From an uncultured Bacteroidales bacterium (GTDB taxonomy: Bacteria; Bacteroidota; Bacteroidia; Bacteroidales; UBA932), in NCBI GenBank assembly GCA_934667175.1, contig CAKULN010000001.1, forward strand, positions 186,001 to 250,000: DNA of 64,000 nucleotides, in the 5' to 3' direction. Positions 25,399-34,885 of this stretch are shown here, piece by piece; within the stretch, counting starts at the first letter, position 1, and the number at the start of each line of letters is the position of its first letter. The position numbers were made by a program, and so were the translations under genes. The notes under the pieces are model-generated. The model had not been told where the DNA came from, ran no database searches, and saw nothing but the letters and a program-made list of their open reading frames with translations.

Positions 25399-28248
25399 AT
25401 GACACCATTCCTTAAGCAAGTGGCGGATCACTATATGGCGCGGGGCGGGGTTTCCGGCTTGTGCTTCATATTCCCTAACAGGCGCAGTCAGGTCTTCTTC
25501 ACGAAGTACCTGGGTGAGGCGGTGAAGGATGGCGGAACTCCGATTGTGGCCCCGAAGATGCTTACGATCAATGATTTCTTTTTTCGGATTTCGGGAGACA
25601 AGCCGGCGGATCGGGTGAACCTGCTGCTGGATCTGTACGAGTGCTACAAAGATCTAAACCCGAAGCACGAGACTTTGGACGAGTTCATCTTCTGGGGAGA
25701 CGTGATTCTGGGGGATTTCGATGACGTGGACAAGTACCTTGTCGATCCGGTGAGGCTGTTCGCCAACGTGTCGGAGTTCAAGGAGATTCAGGATTCATAT
25801 TCATACCTCACTGAGAATCAGAGGAAGGCGATCGAGAGCTTCATCAGCCATTTCAGCAGCGAGGGGAGGCTGACCGTGAACCTGAACTCCGACAACCCGA
25901 ATGTGAAGGAACGCTTTCTGCAGATCTGGAATATTCTTCTGCCGCTGTACAACAATTTTCGGGACAGGCTTTCCGGCAAGGGGCTGGCCTACGAGGGAAT
26001 GGTTTACCGAGATCTCGCGGCGCGGCTCGACTCGGAATCAGCGGTGGATGTGCTCAACGCCGCGTTCGGAGATGTGGATGAATATGTCTTCGTGGGTCTC
26101 AACGCCTTGAACGAGTGCGAGAAAAAGGTCTTGAGGCGGATGCGTGACGCTGGAATCGCGGAGTTCTGTTGGGACTATTCCGGGGAGATGGTGAAGAACC
26201 CTCTCAACAAGTCCTCTTTCTTTATGTCCAGGAATGTCAAGGATTTCCCTCAGGCCTTCGAGATGGATTTGGAAGGATTGAAAACTCCTGAGATCGAGGT
26301 GATAAGCGTTCCGTCATCGGTCGGCCAGACGAAACTGATTCCATCTGTTGTCAAGGACGAAAGGTGCGCGGTCGTGCTCCCGGATGAGTCCTTGCTGATC
26401 CCTGTGCTGAACTCGATTCCGGAAGAGATCAAGGACATCAACGTCACGATGGGATATCCCATGAAGAACAGCGCGTTCTTCGATTTCATGACCTTGGTCT
26501 CGGCGATGCAGATGCACCTGAGGCAGAAGGACGGGAAATGGTACTACTACCACAATCAGGTCTGGTCGTTGTTCTCCTCAAGCATATTCAGAAAAGTGAC
26601 TCAGGGAGATGAGGCGGTGAGGGCCAGAATCAAGGAGATCAAGAACGGGATGAAGTACTACATTCCGCAGGAGGACCTATCCGGCATCCCGGTCTTTGAC
26701 CTGCTGTTCAGGCCGGCGGTGACTGACCCTAAGGTGGCATCCAAGGAACAGACCGCTGCATTAGCCGACTACCAGAAAGCATTGATTAAAGGACTTGCGC
26801 CAAAATTGGCATCGGATTCGGCCATGGCCATAGAACTGGAGTTCGCAAAGGCGACATATAACGCGATATGCCAATTGCAAGCCGCAGGCCTTGAAGTTCT
26901 TCCGATGACTTATGTAAGGCTTCTTGACCAGCTTCTCGGCCCGGTGTCCATTCCGTTCAACGGAGAACCACTGAAAGGCCTTCAGATCATGGGACCTCTG
27001 GAAACCAGAGCCTTGGACTTCAATCAGGTAATGATCCTGTCATGCAACGAGGGGATGTTCCCGAGACGGAGCGTCAGCTCGTCGTTCATTCCTCCGGAGC
27101 TGCGCAAAGGCTTCGGGCTGCCGACCTACGAGTTCCAGGACGCTGTCTGGGCGTACTATTTCTATCGTCTGATCCAGAGGGCGGAGAAGGTGACGCTGGT
27201 CTATGATTCCAGAACGGAAGGCATGAAGAACGGCGAGGAGAGCCGCTACATCAAACAACTTGAGTATCATTTCAATGTGCCGATCAAGCGGAGTTTCGTA
27301 AAGGCGAACGCCTCTGGAGATTTCTCTCCAAAAGAGATAACCAAAACGGATAGGGATGTCGAAACGATAAGACAGGCCAGGCTTTCGGCCTCCGCACTGA
27401 AGAATTATCTCGACTGCCCTGCTAAGTTCTATTATGCAACTGTCAAGAAACTCCGCAGGCAGAACGAAGTCTCAGAGGATCTGGATGCGGGAATGTTGGG
27501 TGACGTGTTCCACGGTACGATGCAGAGACTTTATTCGGCGGAAATGGCTGGAGGGACTAAGGTGACGGATGAATATCTCACCTGGCTTCTGCGCAAACGC
27601 TCGACGATAAAAAGGATGGTCAGGAGTCTGATTCTTGAGCAGCTTCATTCCCTGGAGGTAACGGGACGTGATCTTGTCGTGGAGGATGTGATTGTGGAAT
27701 ATGTCCTCAAGACTCTGAAGCGGGATCAGGAACTTTTGAAATCGTCAGGTTGTGACGGATTTGAGATTCTGGGGCTTGAGAGACCGTTTTTACAAGACAT
27801 CGACGGATTCCATTTTATCGGCTATGTGGATAGGTTGGATAGTCTGCGGCCAGGGGAGATAAGGATAGTGGACTACAAGACCGGCAAGGTCGAGGACAAG
27901 GATGTCAACATCACAGATGCAAACGCCGAGGAGGTTGTCGAGGCTCTGTTCGGACCAAGCAATGAGGGCCGGCCGAAGATTGCCTTCCAGCTTTACCTCT
28001 ACGATGTCTTCTGCCGTGAATCAGAGGATTGCAAGGGGCAAAGGATGGTCAATGTCATCTATCCTCCGGCGAACCTGTTTACGGAGCCGATCAAGGAAGT
28101 GCCTGTCAGTGAGGAGTTCATGAGACTCACAGAGGAAAAGCTCCACGGCCTGCTCTCCGAGATTGCCTCCGTTGACGTGCCGTTCAGGCGTACCACCGAG
28201 GAGAAAACCTGTTCCTACTGTGATTTCAGAATGATTTGCGGAAGATGA
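25399..28248 (+). CDS. addB: AddB-like PD-(D/E)XK nuclease/inactive helicase subunit
   Basis: 949 residues. It starts 'MTPFLKQVADHYM', then 'GLCFIFPNRRSQVFFTKYL', a degenerate helicase N-terminus as in AddB. The C-terminal nuclease is at about residues 670-949: 'SASALKNYLDCPAKFYYATVKKLRR' provides the first Cys, 'GYVDRLDSLRPGEIRIVDYKTGK' the D...DYK active site, and 'KTCSYCDFRMICGR' the remaining three Cys of the 4Fe-4S cluster. It pairs with the adjacent AddA-like helicase-nuclease to resect double-strand DNA ends for RecA-dependent repair. The next gene starts 45 nt downstream. Confidence 0.88.
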   Translation: MTPFLKQVADHYMARGGVSGLCFIFPNRRSQVFFTKYLGEAVKDGGTPIVAPKMLTINDFFFRISGDKPADRVNLLLDLYECYKDLNPKHETLDEFIFWGDVILGDFDDVDKYLVDPVRLFANVSEFKEIQDSYSYLTENQRKAIESFISHFSSEGRLTVNLNSDNPNVKERFLQIWNILLPLYNNFRDRLSGKGLAYEGMVYRDLAARLDSESAVDVLNAAFGDVDEYVFVGLNALNECEKKVLRRMRDAGIAEFCWDYSGEMVKNPLNKSSFFMSRNVKDFPQAFEMDLEGLKTPEIEVISVPSSVGQTKLIPSVVKDERCAVVLPDESLLIPVLNSIPEEIKDINVTMGYPMKNSAFFDFMTLVSAMQMHLRQKDGKWYYYHNQVWSLFSSSIFRKVTQGDEAVRARIKEIKNGMKYYIPQEDLSGIPVFDLLFRPAVTDPKVASKEQTAALADYQKALIKGLAPKLASDSAMAIELEFAKATYNAICQLQAAGLEVLPMTYVRLLDQLLGPVSIPFNGEPLKGLQIMGPLETRALDFNQVMILSCNEGMFPRRSVSSSFIPPELRKGFGLPTYEFQDAVWAYYFYRLIQRAEKVTLVYDSRTEGMKNGEESRYIKQLEYHFNVPIKRSFVKANASGDFSPKEITKTDRDVETIRQARLSASALKNYLDCPAKFYYATVKKLRRQNEVSEDLDAGMLGDVFHGTMQRLYSAEMAGGTKVTDEYLTWLLRKRSTIKRMVRSLILEQLHSLEVTGRDLVVEDVIVEYVLKTLKRDQELLKSSGCDGFEILGLERPFLQDIDGFHFIGYVDRLDSLRPGEIRIVDYKTGKVEDKDVNITDANAEEVVEALFGPSNEGRPKIAFQLYLYDVFCRESEDCKGQRMVNVIYPPANLFTEPIKEVPVSEEFMRLTEEKLHGLLSEIASVDVPFRRTTEEKTCSYCDFRMICGR

Positions 28249-28293
28249 TTAGGATGAGGAGGACAATGATGATGAATATAAAAACGGGTGGGA

Positions 28294-31200
28294 ATGATTA
28301 GGATAATGAAAGCATCTGCCGGATCAGGTAAGACCTTCAATCTGGCCAAGACATACATAAGACTCCTGCTGACGGACGAGGAGAGATATTCCTACAGGCA
28401 TATTCTTGCTGTGACATTCACCAACAAGGCGACCGATGAGATGAAGAGCAGAATCTTGAAAGAACTGCATCTGCTTGCGAAATCGCCTAAGGAATCGCCT
28501 TATTTCGAAGAACTTGTCTCAGCGTTCGAGTCCGATAATGAGCTTCGCAAAAGAGCTGAGACTGTGCTGTGCGACATCCTGCACGACTACGGCGCGTTCG
28601 CTGTCAGCACGATAGACCGCTTCTTCCAGCAGACTCTCAAAGCCTTCTCCAGAGAAATCGGACAGTTCGCCACGTACCAGGTGGAACTGGACCGTGAGTC
28701 ACTGGTCTCGGAAAGCGTGGACAGGGTGCTTGACTCTCTTTCGGATGACAATAAGGATCTTCTTCAGTGGCTGACACAGAGCGTGATGGACGATCTGGAG
28801 AAAGGTAAGCGCTACAATCTGGAGAACAACCTGAAGACAGTCGCGATGACCCTTAAGTCGGATGAGCACAGGGCCGCTGTCGAGGAATATGGCATTGACG
28901 AGGAGAAGGAATATTCAAAGGAGAATCTGGCGAGGGTGAAGAAGGCTCTCTCCGGGGTGATGACTTCGTTCGTGAAGGAGGTGAGGGAGGCGGCCAAGGC
29001 ATTTGTCGGCGCGGCAGGGGAGGAAGGTCTGGCTAACGAGGATTTCTCGCGGAAGTGCTTCAATTCTGTCTATCTCTGCGCAGCGTCTGATTCCAAGGAT
29101 GAGCCTGCGTACCCGTCCGCGACCATATTCAAGAATTGTGAAGATTTCAGCAAATGGTTCCGGAAGGCTGATTTGAGCCGTTTCGCGTCGGTGGAGGGGC
29201 GGTTGATGCCGCTGCTTCAAAAGTATTGCGGGATATTCACGGAAAAGTATAAAATCTATACCACGGCTTCAAAAATCTCTCTGATCCTGAATGAATTGGG
29301 GATCGCCGGTGACCTGGACAGAGAGTTCCGGGCGCTGATGAAGGAAAAGAATGTGCTGAGCCTGGACGATTCCAATGTGCTTCTAAGGAATATAATCGAC
29401 GGCACGGACGCTCCTTTCATCTACGAGAAACTGGGAGTGCGCTTCGAGCATTTTCTGCTGGACGAGTTCCAGGACACCTCGCGGATCCAGTGGGACAATT
29501 TCCGTCCTCTGATCGAGAACAGCGTGGCGCAGGGGAAGGAGAACCTTCTTGTCGGTGACGTGAAGCAGAGCATCTACCGCTGGCGAGGCTCCGACTGGAG
29601 GATGATGGCGAACGAGGTCCAGGAGGAATTTTCAGAGTGCGAGGTGGAAACCCTGGACAGCAACTACCGAAGTCTCAAGAATATAGTCGAGTTCAACAAT
29701 GGTTTCTTTGAATATGCCTCCACGGTTCTCGATGGCATGTCGGCTGACGGGTCGGGCTTCAAGGTTCATGACATCTATTCGGACGCCGGTCAGCTTGTGA
29801 AGTCCAAGAGCCCATCCGACGGGAGTGTCGATGTCGTCTTCTGCGACAAGGAGGACGAGATGCAGGAGATTCTGGATGCTGTGAACAGGGTTCATGAGGC
29901 TGGGGCGAGGTATGGTGAGATTACTGTTCTGGTCAGAAGCAACAGGCATGGCTCCGACGTGGCCATGTTCTTGATGGACAATGGGATCAGTGTGATCTCC
30001 GATGATTCGCTGCATTTGAAATCCTCGGCGGTGGCCCGCCAGGTCGTGTCGCTCCTTTCATCGGTCGGGAATGAGGACGACAGCATAGGGTCCTTCCTTG
30101 CCGGAGAACTGGACATCAACGTCGCCGAGTTGTCCTGCCTGTCCCTGTCCGACCTCTGCGAGCAACTTCTGCGCATCCTCAAGGACCGGGATCCGGAACT
30201 GTTTGAATCAGAGACGCAGTATGTCCAGGCATTGATGGACTTCGTGCAGGATTATGTGTCAGTCAACGGGAACGCCATAGATGGTTTCCTGAAGGCTTGG
30301 CAGGAGGCGGATCCGAAGATCAGTTCGCCTTCCGATCCTGAGTCGGTCAGGGTCATGACAATCCACAAGTCCAAAGGGCTTGAGTTCCAGCATGTGGTCT
30401 TCCCGTTCGCCGAGGAGATCGGACTTTTCCGCAGCGAGAAGCATTGGACTCGTCCTACGGTGGAGGGAACCGAGCTTGAGGGAATAGCCGACGGAGTCTA
30501 TAACGTGTCGTTGAGGAAGCCGGCCAATGAGGATTCCTTGTTCCGTGACGGGAGCCAGAGAGAGATGCGGTTTCAGCTTGTGGACAACATCAACACGTTC
30601 TATGTGGCTTTGACAAGGCCGGTCAAGGGACTGACTGTCATCGCCTCCAATCCGCCGGAGAAGATCGCCGCCGCCATTGTGCCGGTCGCCTCGGAAGCCG
30701 TTGGGTCGGTTTCCCCAGTCGCTTCGACAGGCTCAGCGACCGAAAAAAAGAATTCGGCTCGTCCGGTCGCTGAGCCTGCACGTCCGGTCGCTGAGCCTGC
30801 ACATCCGGTCGCTGAGCTTGTTCATCCGGTCGCTGAGCCTGTTCATCCGGTCGCTGAGCCTGTCGAAGCGACGGTCCCCCCGTGCGATTTCACAGACTTC
30901 TCACAGATTCTCTATGCCTATCTGTACGCCTACGGAGAGATTTTGGGATATTCCAAGGAAGAAACTGATGATAAACTCGTTTTCTCCAAAGGTGATATAT
31001 TCAATTACAGCGCTGTGGAAAGAAAATCGGACACCATCTCCGAACTGACGCCAGGTTACCCGTCCTATCCGCTGAACCCACAGACGGAAGATGAAGATTC
31101 TGATGTCAGGGAGCGGGGACGCCTTAAGTTCAGCGCCGACTCCATTGATTTCTTCTGCGATGAGGCCAGGAACGAGGCCAGACTCAACGGAACGGTGCTC

Positions 31201-31587
31201 CACGGCATTCTTTCCGAGGTGGTCACCTTGAGTGATTTGCCAGATGCCGTCCGTCATGCGTTCGAGTCTGGGGAAATCGATGCCGGCCGGGAAGAAGAGT
31301 ACCTGAATATTCTTACCCAAAGAGTCGCCGCCCATCCCGATTGGTTTCCGGCCGACGGTGCTGAAGTCCTGAACGAGACCGGGCTGATCGACACTGACGG
31401 AGAGCTCCGCCGTCCGGACAGGGTCTTGATCAAGGACGGGAAGGTGACGGTCATCGACTACAAATTCGGAGAGAAAAACCGTCGTTACCGCCGTCAGGTC
31501 TCCCGGTATGCCGACATCTACCGCCGGATGGGATATTCAGAGATTACCACGGCAATCTGGTATGTTCTTACCGATGAGCTCGAATAA
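28294..31587 (+). CDS. addA: AddA-like UvrD-family helicase with C-terminal nuclease
   Basis: 1097 residues from the ATG at 28294 (a GTG at 28288 is also in frame). Helicase motifs: Walker A 'MKASAGSGKTFNLAK', motif Ia 'ILAVTFTNKATDEMKSRIL', Walker B/II 'FLLDEFQDTSRIQWDNF', III 'LVGDVKQSIYRWRGSD', V 'VRVMTIHKSKGLEFQHVVFP' and VI 'FYVALTRPVKGLTV'. The C-terminal PD-(D/E)XK nuclease has 'VTVIDYKFGEKNRRYRRQV'. Between helicase and nuclease, residues 823-857 are five 7-residue repeats (R/H-P-V-A-E-P/L-A/V) made by a 21-bp DNA repeat. They appear to be a tolerated insertion in a linker. It forms a complex with AddB. Confidence 0.9.
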   Translation: MIRIMKASAGSGKTFNLAKTYIRLLLTDEERYSYRHILAVTFTNKATDEMKSRILKELHLLAKSPKESPYFEELVSAFESDNELRKRAETVLCDILHDYGAFAVSTIDRFFQQTLKAFSREIGQFATYQVELDRESLVSESVDRVLDSLSDDNKDLLQWLTQSVMDDLEKGKRYNLENNLKTVAMTLKSDEHRAAVEEYGIDEEKEYSKENLARVKKALSGVMTSFVKEVREAAKAFVGAAGEEGLANEDFSRKCFNSVYLCAASDSKDEPAYPSATIFKNCEDFSKWFRKADLSRFASVEGRLMPLLQKYCGIFTEKYKIYTTASKISLILNELGIAGDLDREFRALMKEKNVLSLDDSNVLLRNIIDGTDAPFIYEKLGVRFEHFLLDEFQDTSRIQWDNFRPLIENSVAQGKENLLVGDVKQSIYRWRGSDWRMMANEVQEEFSECEVETLDSNYRSLKNIVEFNNGFFEYASTVLDGMSADGSGFKVHDIYSDAGQLVKSKSPSDGSVDVVFCDKEDEMQEILDAVNRVHEAGARYGEITVLVRSNRHGSDVAMFLMDNGISVISDDSLHLKSSAVARQVVSLLSSVGNEDDSIGSFLAGELDINVAELSCLSLSDLCEQLLRILKDRDPELFESETQYVQALMDFVQDYVSVNGNAIDGFLKAWQEADPKISSPSDPESVRVMTIHKSKGLEFQHVVFPFAEEIGLFRSEKHWTRPTVEGTELEGIADGVYNVSLRKPANEDSLFRDGSQREMRFQLVDNINTFYVALTRPVKGLTVIASNPPEKIAAAIVPVASEAVGSVSPVASTGSATEKKNSARPVAEPARPVAEPAHPVAELVHPVAEPVHPVAEPVEATVPPCDFTDFSQILYAYLYAYGEILGYSKEETDDKLVFSKGDIFNYSAVERKSDTISELTPGYPSYPLNPQTEDEDSDVRERGRLKFSADSIDFFCDEARNEARLNGTVLHGILSEVVTLSDLPDAVRHAFESGEIDAGREEEYLNILTQRVAAHPDWFPADGAEVLNETGLIDTDGELRRPDRVLIKDGKVTVIDYKFGEKNRRYRRQVSRYADIYRRMGYSEITTAIWYVLTDELE
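30718..30872. repeat. 21-bp tandem repeat (5 copies) flanked by inverted copies, inside addA
   Basis: Five 21-bp units at 30760-30864 read C(G/A)TCCGGTCGCTGAGCCTG plus two variable bases. The array is preceded by GTCGCTTCGACAGGCTCAGC... (30718-30742) and ends in the reverse complement (30847-30872), so the whole block is bounded by inverted repeats. The unit length keeps the reading frame. The core is shared with the repeats at 2.25 kb and in ftsK. Confidence 0.92.
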
Positions 31588-31593
31588 TTTTCG

Positions 31594-31601
31594 TATATTT
31601 G
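31594..31601 (+). promoter_or_regulatory. -7 element upstream of the DUF4290 gene
   Basis: TATATTTG lies 29 nt upstream of the ATG at 31630. The -33 element is not obvious, since the region overlaps the end of addA. Confidence 0.5.
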
Positions 31602-31629
31602 CCTTTTGACTCAAATAAAAGAATAATTT

Positions 31630-32289
31630 ATGGAAGCTAACGACAACTCTATAAAACTCTACTACAACACGGAGAGGGAAAAACTTCAGATGCCTGAATA
31701 TGGCCGCATCGTACTGAATATGGTCGAGCGGGTCAAGGCGATTCCCGACAGGGCGAAACGGACCGAACAGGCCCGTGCTGTGGTCAGAGTGATGGAAACC
31801 CTGAATCCTCAGGTACACACTCAGGAGAACTACGAGCAGAAACTCTGGGATCATCTTTACATGATCGCCGGGTATGATCTGGACATCGACTCTCCGTACC
31901 CGGCTCCTCATCCTGAGGCTATGGAAGTGCCTCCGATGAACATCCCCATGGACAAGGCACCTGTACGTGCCAGACATTACGGGAGAAACATTGAGAGCAT
32001 AATCGACTTGATCGCGGGCGAGCCTGAGGGAGAGGTCAAAAGGTCGATGCTCCGCTCGCTGGCGATCTACATGAGGCAGCAGTATCTGATCTGGAACAAG
32101 GACAGTGTGGCTGACGAGACGATTTTCGCGGACATCGAGAAACTTTCCGACTATCGGATTCAGGTTCCTGCTGATCTGGAACTTTCGAAGATCTCTTTCG
32201 ACTCCAATTTCTCCCGCCCGGGGATGAATCTTGGCATGGGCCAGAATCGTAGAAACAACAAGAAGGGAAATCGCAAGAACAGGAAATAA
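31630..32289 (+). CDS. DUF4290 protein
   Basis: 219 residues. I recognise the DUF4290 family, which is confined to Bacteroidota, from 'KLYYNTEREKLQMPEYGRIVLNMVE' (in pieces) and 'YEQKLWDHLYMIAGYDLDIDSPYP'. It is mostly helical and acidic in the first 180 residues. The C-terminus is strongly basic and low-complexity ('GMGQNRRNNKKGNRKNRK'), suggestive of RNA or ribosome binding. It has no signal peptide. The molecular function is unknown. Its stop overlaps the ftsK start by one base (TAATG), so the two are translationally coupled, an arrangement that hints at a role around cell division or chromosome handling but proves nothing. Confidence 0.85.
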   Translation: MEANDNSIKLYYNTEREKLQMPEYGRIVLNMVERVKAIPDRAKRTEQARAVVRVMETLNPQVHTQENYEQKLWDHLYMIAGYDLDIDSPYPAPHPEAMEVPPMNIPMDKAPVRARHYGRNIESIIDLIAGEPEGEVKRSMLRSLAIYMRQQYLIWNKDSVADETIFADIEKLSDYRIQVPADLELSKISFDSNFSRPGMNLGMGQNRRNNKKGNRKNRK

Positions 32290-34844
32290 TGTTCAGATTC
32301 TGGAGGAATATGGATGAGGAGGACAAGGCTAAGCTGACGAAAGGCGCCGGCTTTCTTGTCGCGTTGCTGGCGGTGTTCACCTTGCTGGCGACCGTGTCCT
32401 ATTTCTTCACATGGAAGGCTGATCAGAGTTCTTTGTATTCGGCCGTGGGGGACACTTCGGCCAGAGTGAGCAACGTCGCCGGGAAGATGGGCTACAGATG
32501 GGCCGACCTGCTTGTGCGCAGATGGTTCGGGCTTGGCAGTCTGGCTTTTGTGGTCATCCTGTTTGCCGTTTCGGTGAGGTTGCTGCTGCACAGGTGGCAT
32601 TATTCGATGGTGAAGACGGCGCTCTTGACAGTCACGGGAGAGATGATCTCGTCTTTCATCCTTGCGTTTGTCTCTGATTTGTCCGGGCTCGGCAACGCTT
32701 TCGGGGGAGGACTCGGAGGAGAGTGCGGGGAATCTGTCATTGGGTGGGTCTCGGTTGTTTTCGGAGACATCCTTACCGGCTTCATGCTGGCTTTTCTGGT
32801 GGTTGTCTGGCTGGTACTGGCTTCCAGAAAGTTTTCGGACTGGCTGATGTCGCTGGGGAAGAGGAAGGAATGTGTCGCTGAGGAGGAAGAGCCGCTGGGA
32901 CGGTCCCTTCGACAAGCTCAGGGACCACAGCCGGTGGCTGAGCCCGTCGAAGCCACCGTGGTTCGACAAAGCTCACCAACCGTGGTTCGACAAGACTCAC
33001 CAACCGTGGTTCGACAAGGCTCACCAACCGTGGTTCGACAAGACTCACCAACCATCGGGATCGCAAGCCGGACAGAAACATCTTCTTTGAATATCTCAGA
33101 TCCGTCCCTTCGACAGGCTCAGGGGCCGCAGCAATCGGTGGCTGAGCCTGCCGAAGCCACCGTGGTTCGACAAGACTCACCAACCGTGGTTCGACAAAGC
33201 TCACCAACCACCGAAGCCGCGGAAAAATCCATGGAAGTGGTCAAAGGCGATAAACTGTCCACCGACATCAAGAAAGAACTTCCGAGGATCAACGTCCGTG
33301 ACGAACTCCCTGATTATCAGTTTCCTTCCCTGGAGTTGCTGGACTCATATTCCTCAAGCCGGAACGAGGTCTCCGATGAGGAACTGGCCAGAAACAACGC
33401 CAGAATCCGTAACGCTCTGGAGAACTACCGCATCCAGATCACCGATGTCAAGGCCATCGTGGGTCCGACGGTAACCCTTTATAAAGTCTACCCGGCTCCC
33501 GGAGTCAAGATTTCCGAGATCAAGAAGCTTCAGGAAGACCTTGGCATGCATCTCCACGCAAGGGGAGTCCGTGTCGTCACCCTTACCGACTCAGTCGGCA
33601 TTGAGGTCGCCAACGACCGCCCTTCGATAGTCCCGATGCGCGCGGTGCTCAATGATGACGCGTTCCGCTCCAGCAAGGCGGAGCTCCCGGTCGCCATAGG
33701 CTACACCATCCAGCAGAAAGTCAAGGTCTTTGATCTGGCCGACGCGCCACACCTTCTGGTTGCGGGTGCGACCAAACAGGGTAAGTCGGTGGGACTGAAC
33801 GCCATAGTCACGTCTCTTCTTTACGCCAAGCATCCGTCGGAGCTGAAACTGGTGTTCATTGACCCTAAGATGGTCGAGTTCTCGGCATACGCCCATCTTC
33901 TGAAGCATTATCTTGCCGTTCTCCCTTGCAATGACGAGCAGGAGGAAAAGGACAACGCCATCGTGAAGAAAGCCGACAAGGCTGACAAGATACTCCGCTC
34001 TCTGTGCATCGAGATGGATCAGAGGTATGAGCTTCTGAGCCGGGCGTCCGTGCCGAACATAAAGACTTACAACGAGAAATACCGCAACAGAAAACTTCGT
34101 CCTGACGAGGGGCACCGTTTTCTGCCGTACATAGTCACCATCATTGATGAATATGCCGACCTGACGATGTCCGTCGGAGGCAGCGGAGACGCCAAGGCGG
34201 TGGCCCGCAGCATCACCACCTCCATCATCAGGCTCGCCCAGAAGGGCCGCGCCGCCGGGCTGCATGTCGTGCTGGCCACCCAGAGACCATCCGTGGATGT
34301 CATCACAGGACTCATCAAGACGAACTTCCCGACCAGAATCGCCTTCAGGGTCGTTTCCAGAACCGACTCATCAACGATTCTGGACTCTCCAGGGGCAGAA
34401 AAACTCATCGGCAAGGGAGACATGCTTTACTATGCCGGAGTCGAGATGGAGCGTGTGCAGTGCGCCTACATCGACAGCGAGGAGATCAACCGGCTTACTG
34501 AATATATCGGTTCACAGGATGGCTACGGAAAGTGCTTCAACACTCCATGTTACCTTCCGCCTGTCGATGACGACACAGAGGAAGGCTCTGGTGGCATGGT
34601 TGACATGACAAAGCTTGACGAGCGCTTTGAGGAGGCTGCCAAGCTTGTGGTCATGAGCCAGAGAGGTTCGACGTCCGACCTCCAGAGGCGTCTCGGCATG
34701 GGCTATGCCAAGGCGGGACGTGTCATGGATCAACTTCAGGCCGCTGGTGTTGTCGGCCCTCAGGAGGGCTCCAAGCCTCGTCAGGTGCTTGTCTCAAGTC
34801 TTGATGAGTTGGATCAGATCATAGCCGCCTACAAGAATCAGTAG
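32289..34844 (+). CDS. ftsK: DNA translocase FtsK
   Basis: 851 residues. Four N-terminal membrane segments (about 17-195) anchor it at the division septum. A linker follows that contains the repeat-encoded stretch at 223-254 and 291-306 (T-V-V-R-Q-x-S-P units). The motor has the alpha domain 'PTVTLYKVYPAPGVKISEIKKL' (in pieces), Walker A 'GATKQGKSVGLN' near residue 492, Walker B 'VTIIDEYADL', and 'LATQRPSVDVITGLIK'. The gamma winged helix 'RRLGMGYAKAGRVMDQLQAAGVVGP' would read KOPS-like sites. It pumps DNA at the septum and activates XerCD. A short hairpin separates it from the lolA-like gene. Confidence 0.95.
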   Translation: MFRFWRNMDEEDKAKLTKGAGFLVALLAVFTLLATVSYFFTWKADQSSLYSAVGDTSARVSNVAGKMGYRWADLLVRRWFGLGSLAFVVILFAVSVRLLLHRWHYSMVKTALLTVTGEMISSFILAFVSDLSGLGNAFGGGLGGECGESVIGWVSVVFGDILTGFMLAFLVVVWLVLASRKFSDWLMSLGKRKECVAEEEEPLGRSLRQAQGPQPVAEPVEATVVRQSSPTVVRQDSPTVVRQGSPTVVRQDSPTIGIASRTETSSLNISDPSLRQAQGPQQSVAEPAEATVVRQDSPTVVRQSSPTTEAAEKSMEVVKGDKLSTDIKKELPRINVRDELPDYQFPSLELLDSYSSSRNEVSDEELARNNARIRNALENYRIQITDVKAIVGPTVTLYKVYPAPGVKISEIKKLQEDLGMHLHARGVRVVTLTDSVGIEVANDRPSIVPMRAVLNDDAFRSSKAELPVAIGYTIQQKVKVFDLADAPHLLVAGATKQGKSVGLNAIVTSLLYAKHPSELKLVFIDPKMVEFSAYAHLLKHYLAVLPCNDEQEEKDNAIVKKADKADKILRSLCIEMDQRYELLSRASVPNIKTYNEKYRNRKLRPDEGHRFLPYIVTIIDEYADLTMSVGGSGDAKAVARSITTSIIRLAQKGRAAGLHVVLATQRPSVDVITGLIKTNFPTRIAFRVVSRTDSSTILDSPGAEKLIGKGDMLYYAGVEMERVQCAYIDSEEINRLTEYIGSQDGYGKCFNTPCYLPPVDDDTEEGSGGMVDMTKLDERFEEAAKLVVMSQRGSTSDLQRRLGMGYAKAGRVMDQLQAAGVVGPQEGSKPRQVLVSSLDELDQIIAAYKNQ
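32902..33206. repeat. 24-bp tandem repeats and related palindromes inside the ftsK linker
   Basis: Four 24-bp units (ACCGTGGTTCGACAA then variable, CTCACCA) at 32955-33050 and two more at 33159-33206 encode T-V-V-R-Q-(S/D/G)-S-P. Upstream, GGTCCC...GGGACC (32902-32926) surrounds TTCGACAAGCTCA, and TTCGACAGGCTCAGGG occurs at about 33109. All share the core of the addA and 2.25-kb repeats. The frame is maintained throughout. Confidence 0.92.
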
Positions 34845-34845
34845 T

Positions 34846-34866
34846 CAAGCCGTAAGGCACGGCTTG
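34846..34866 (+). terminator. Short hairpin between ftsK and lolA-like gene
   Basis: CAAGCCGT pairs with ACGGCTTG around a 5-nt loop, directly after the ftsK stop. There is no T-run, so it may protect mRNA rather than terminate. Confidence 0.4.
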
Positions 34867-34885
34867 CGCTCGTACTTAAAGAATT

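Noticed and set aside
32160-32969. 269-codon minus-strand frame across the start of ftsK
   Set aside because: It overlaps the DUF4290 end and the FtsK membrane segments; the sequence is low-complexity shadow coding.
30760-33206. CRISPR array in addA or ftsK
   Set aside because: The repeats are 21 and 24 bp with no unique spacers, are in frame inside conserved genes, and no cas genes are present.
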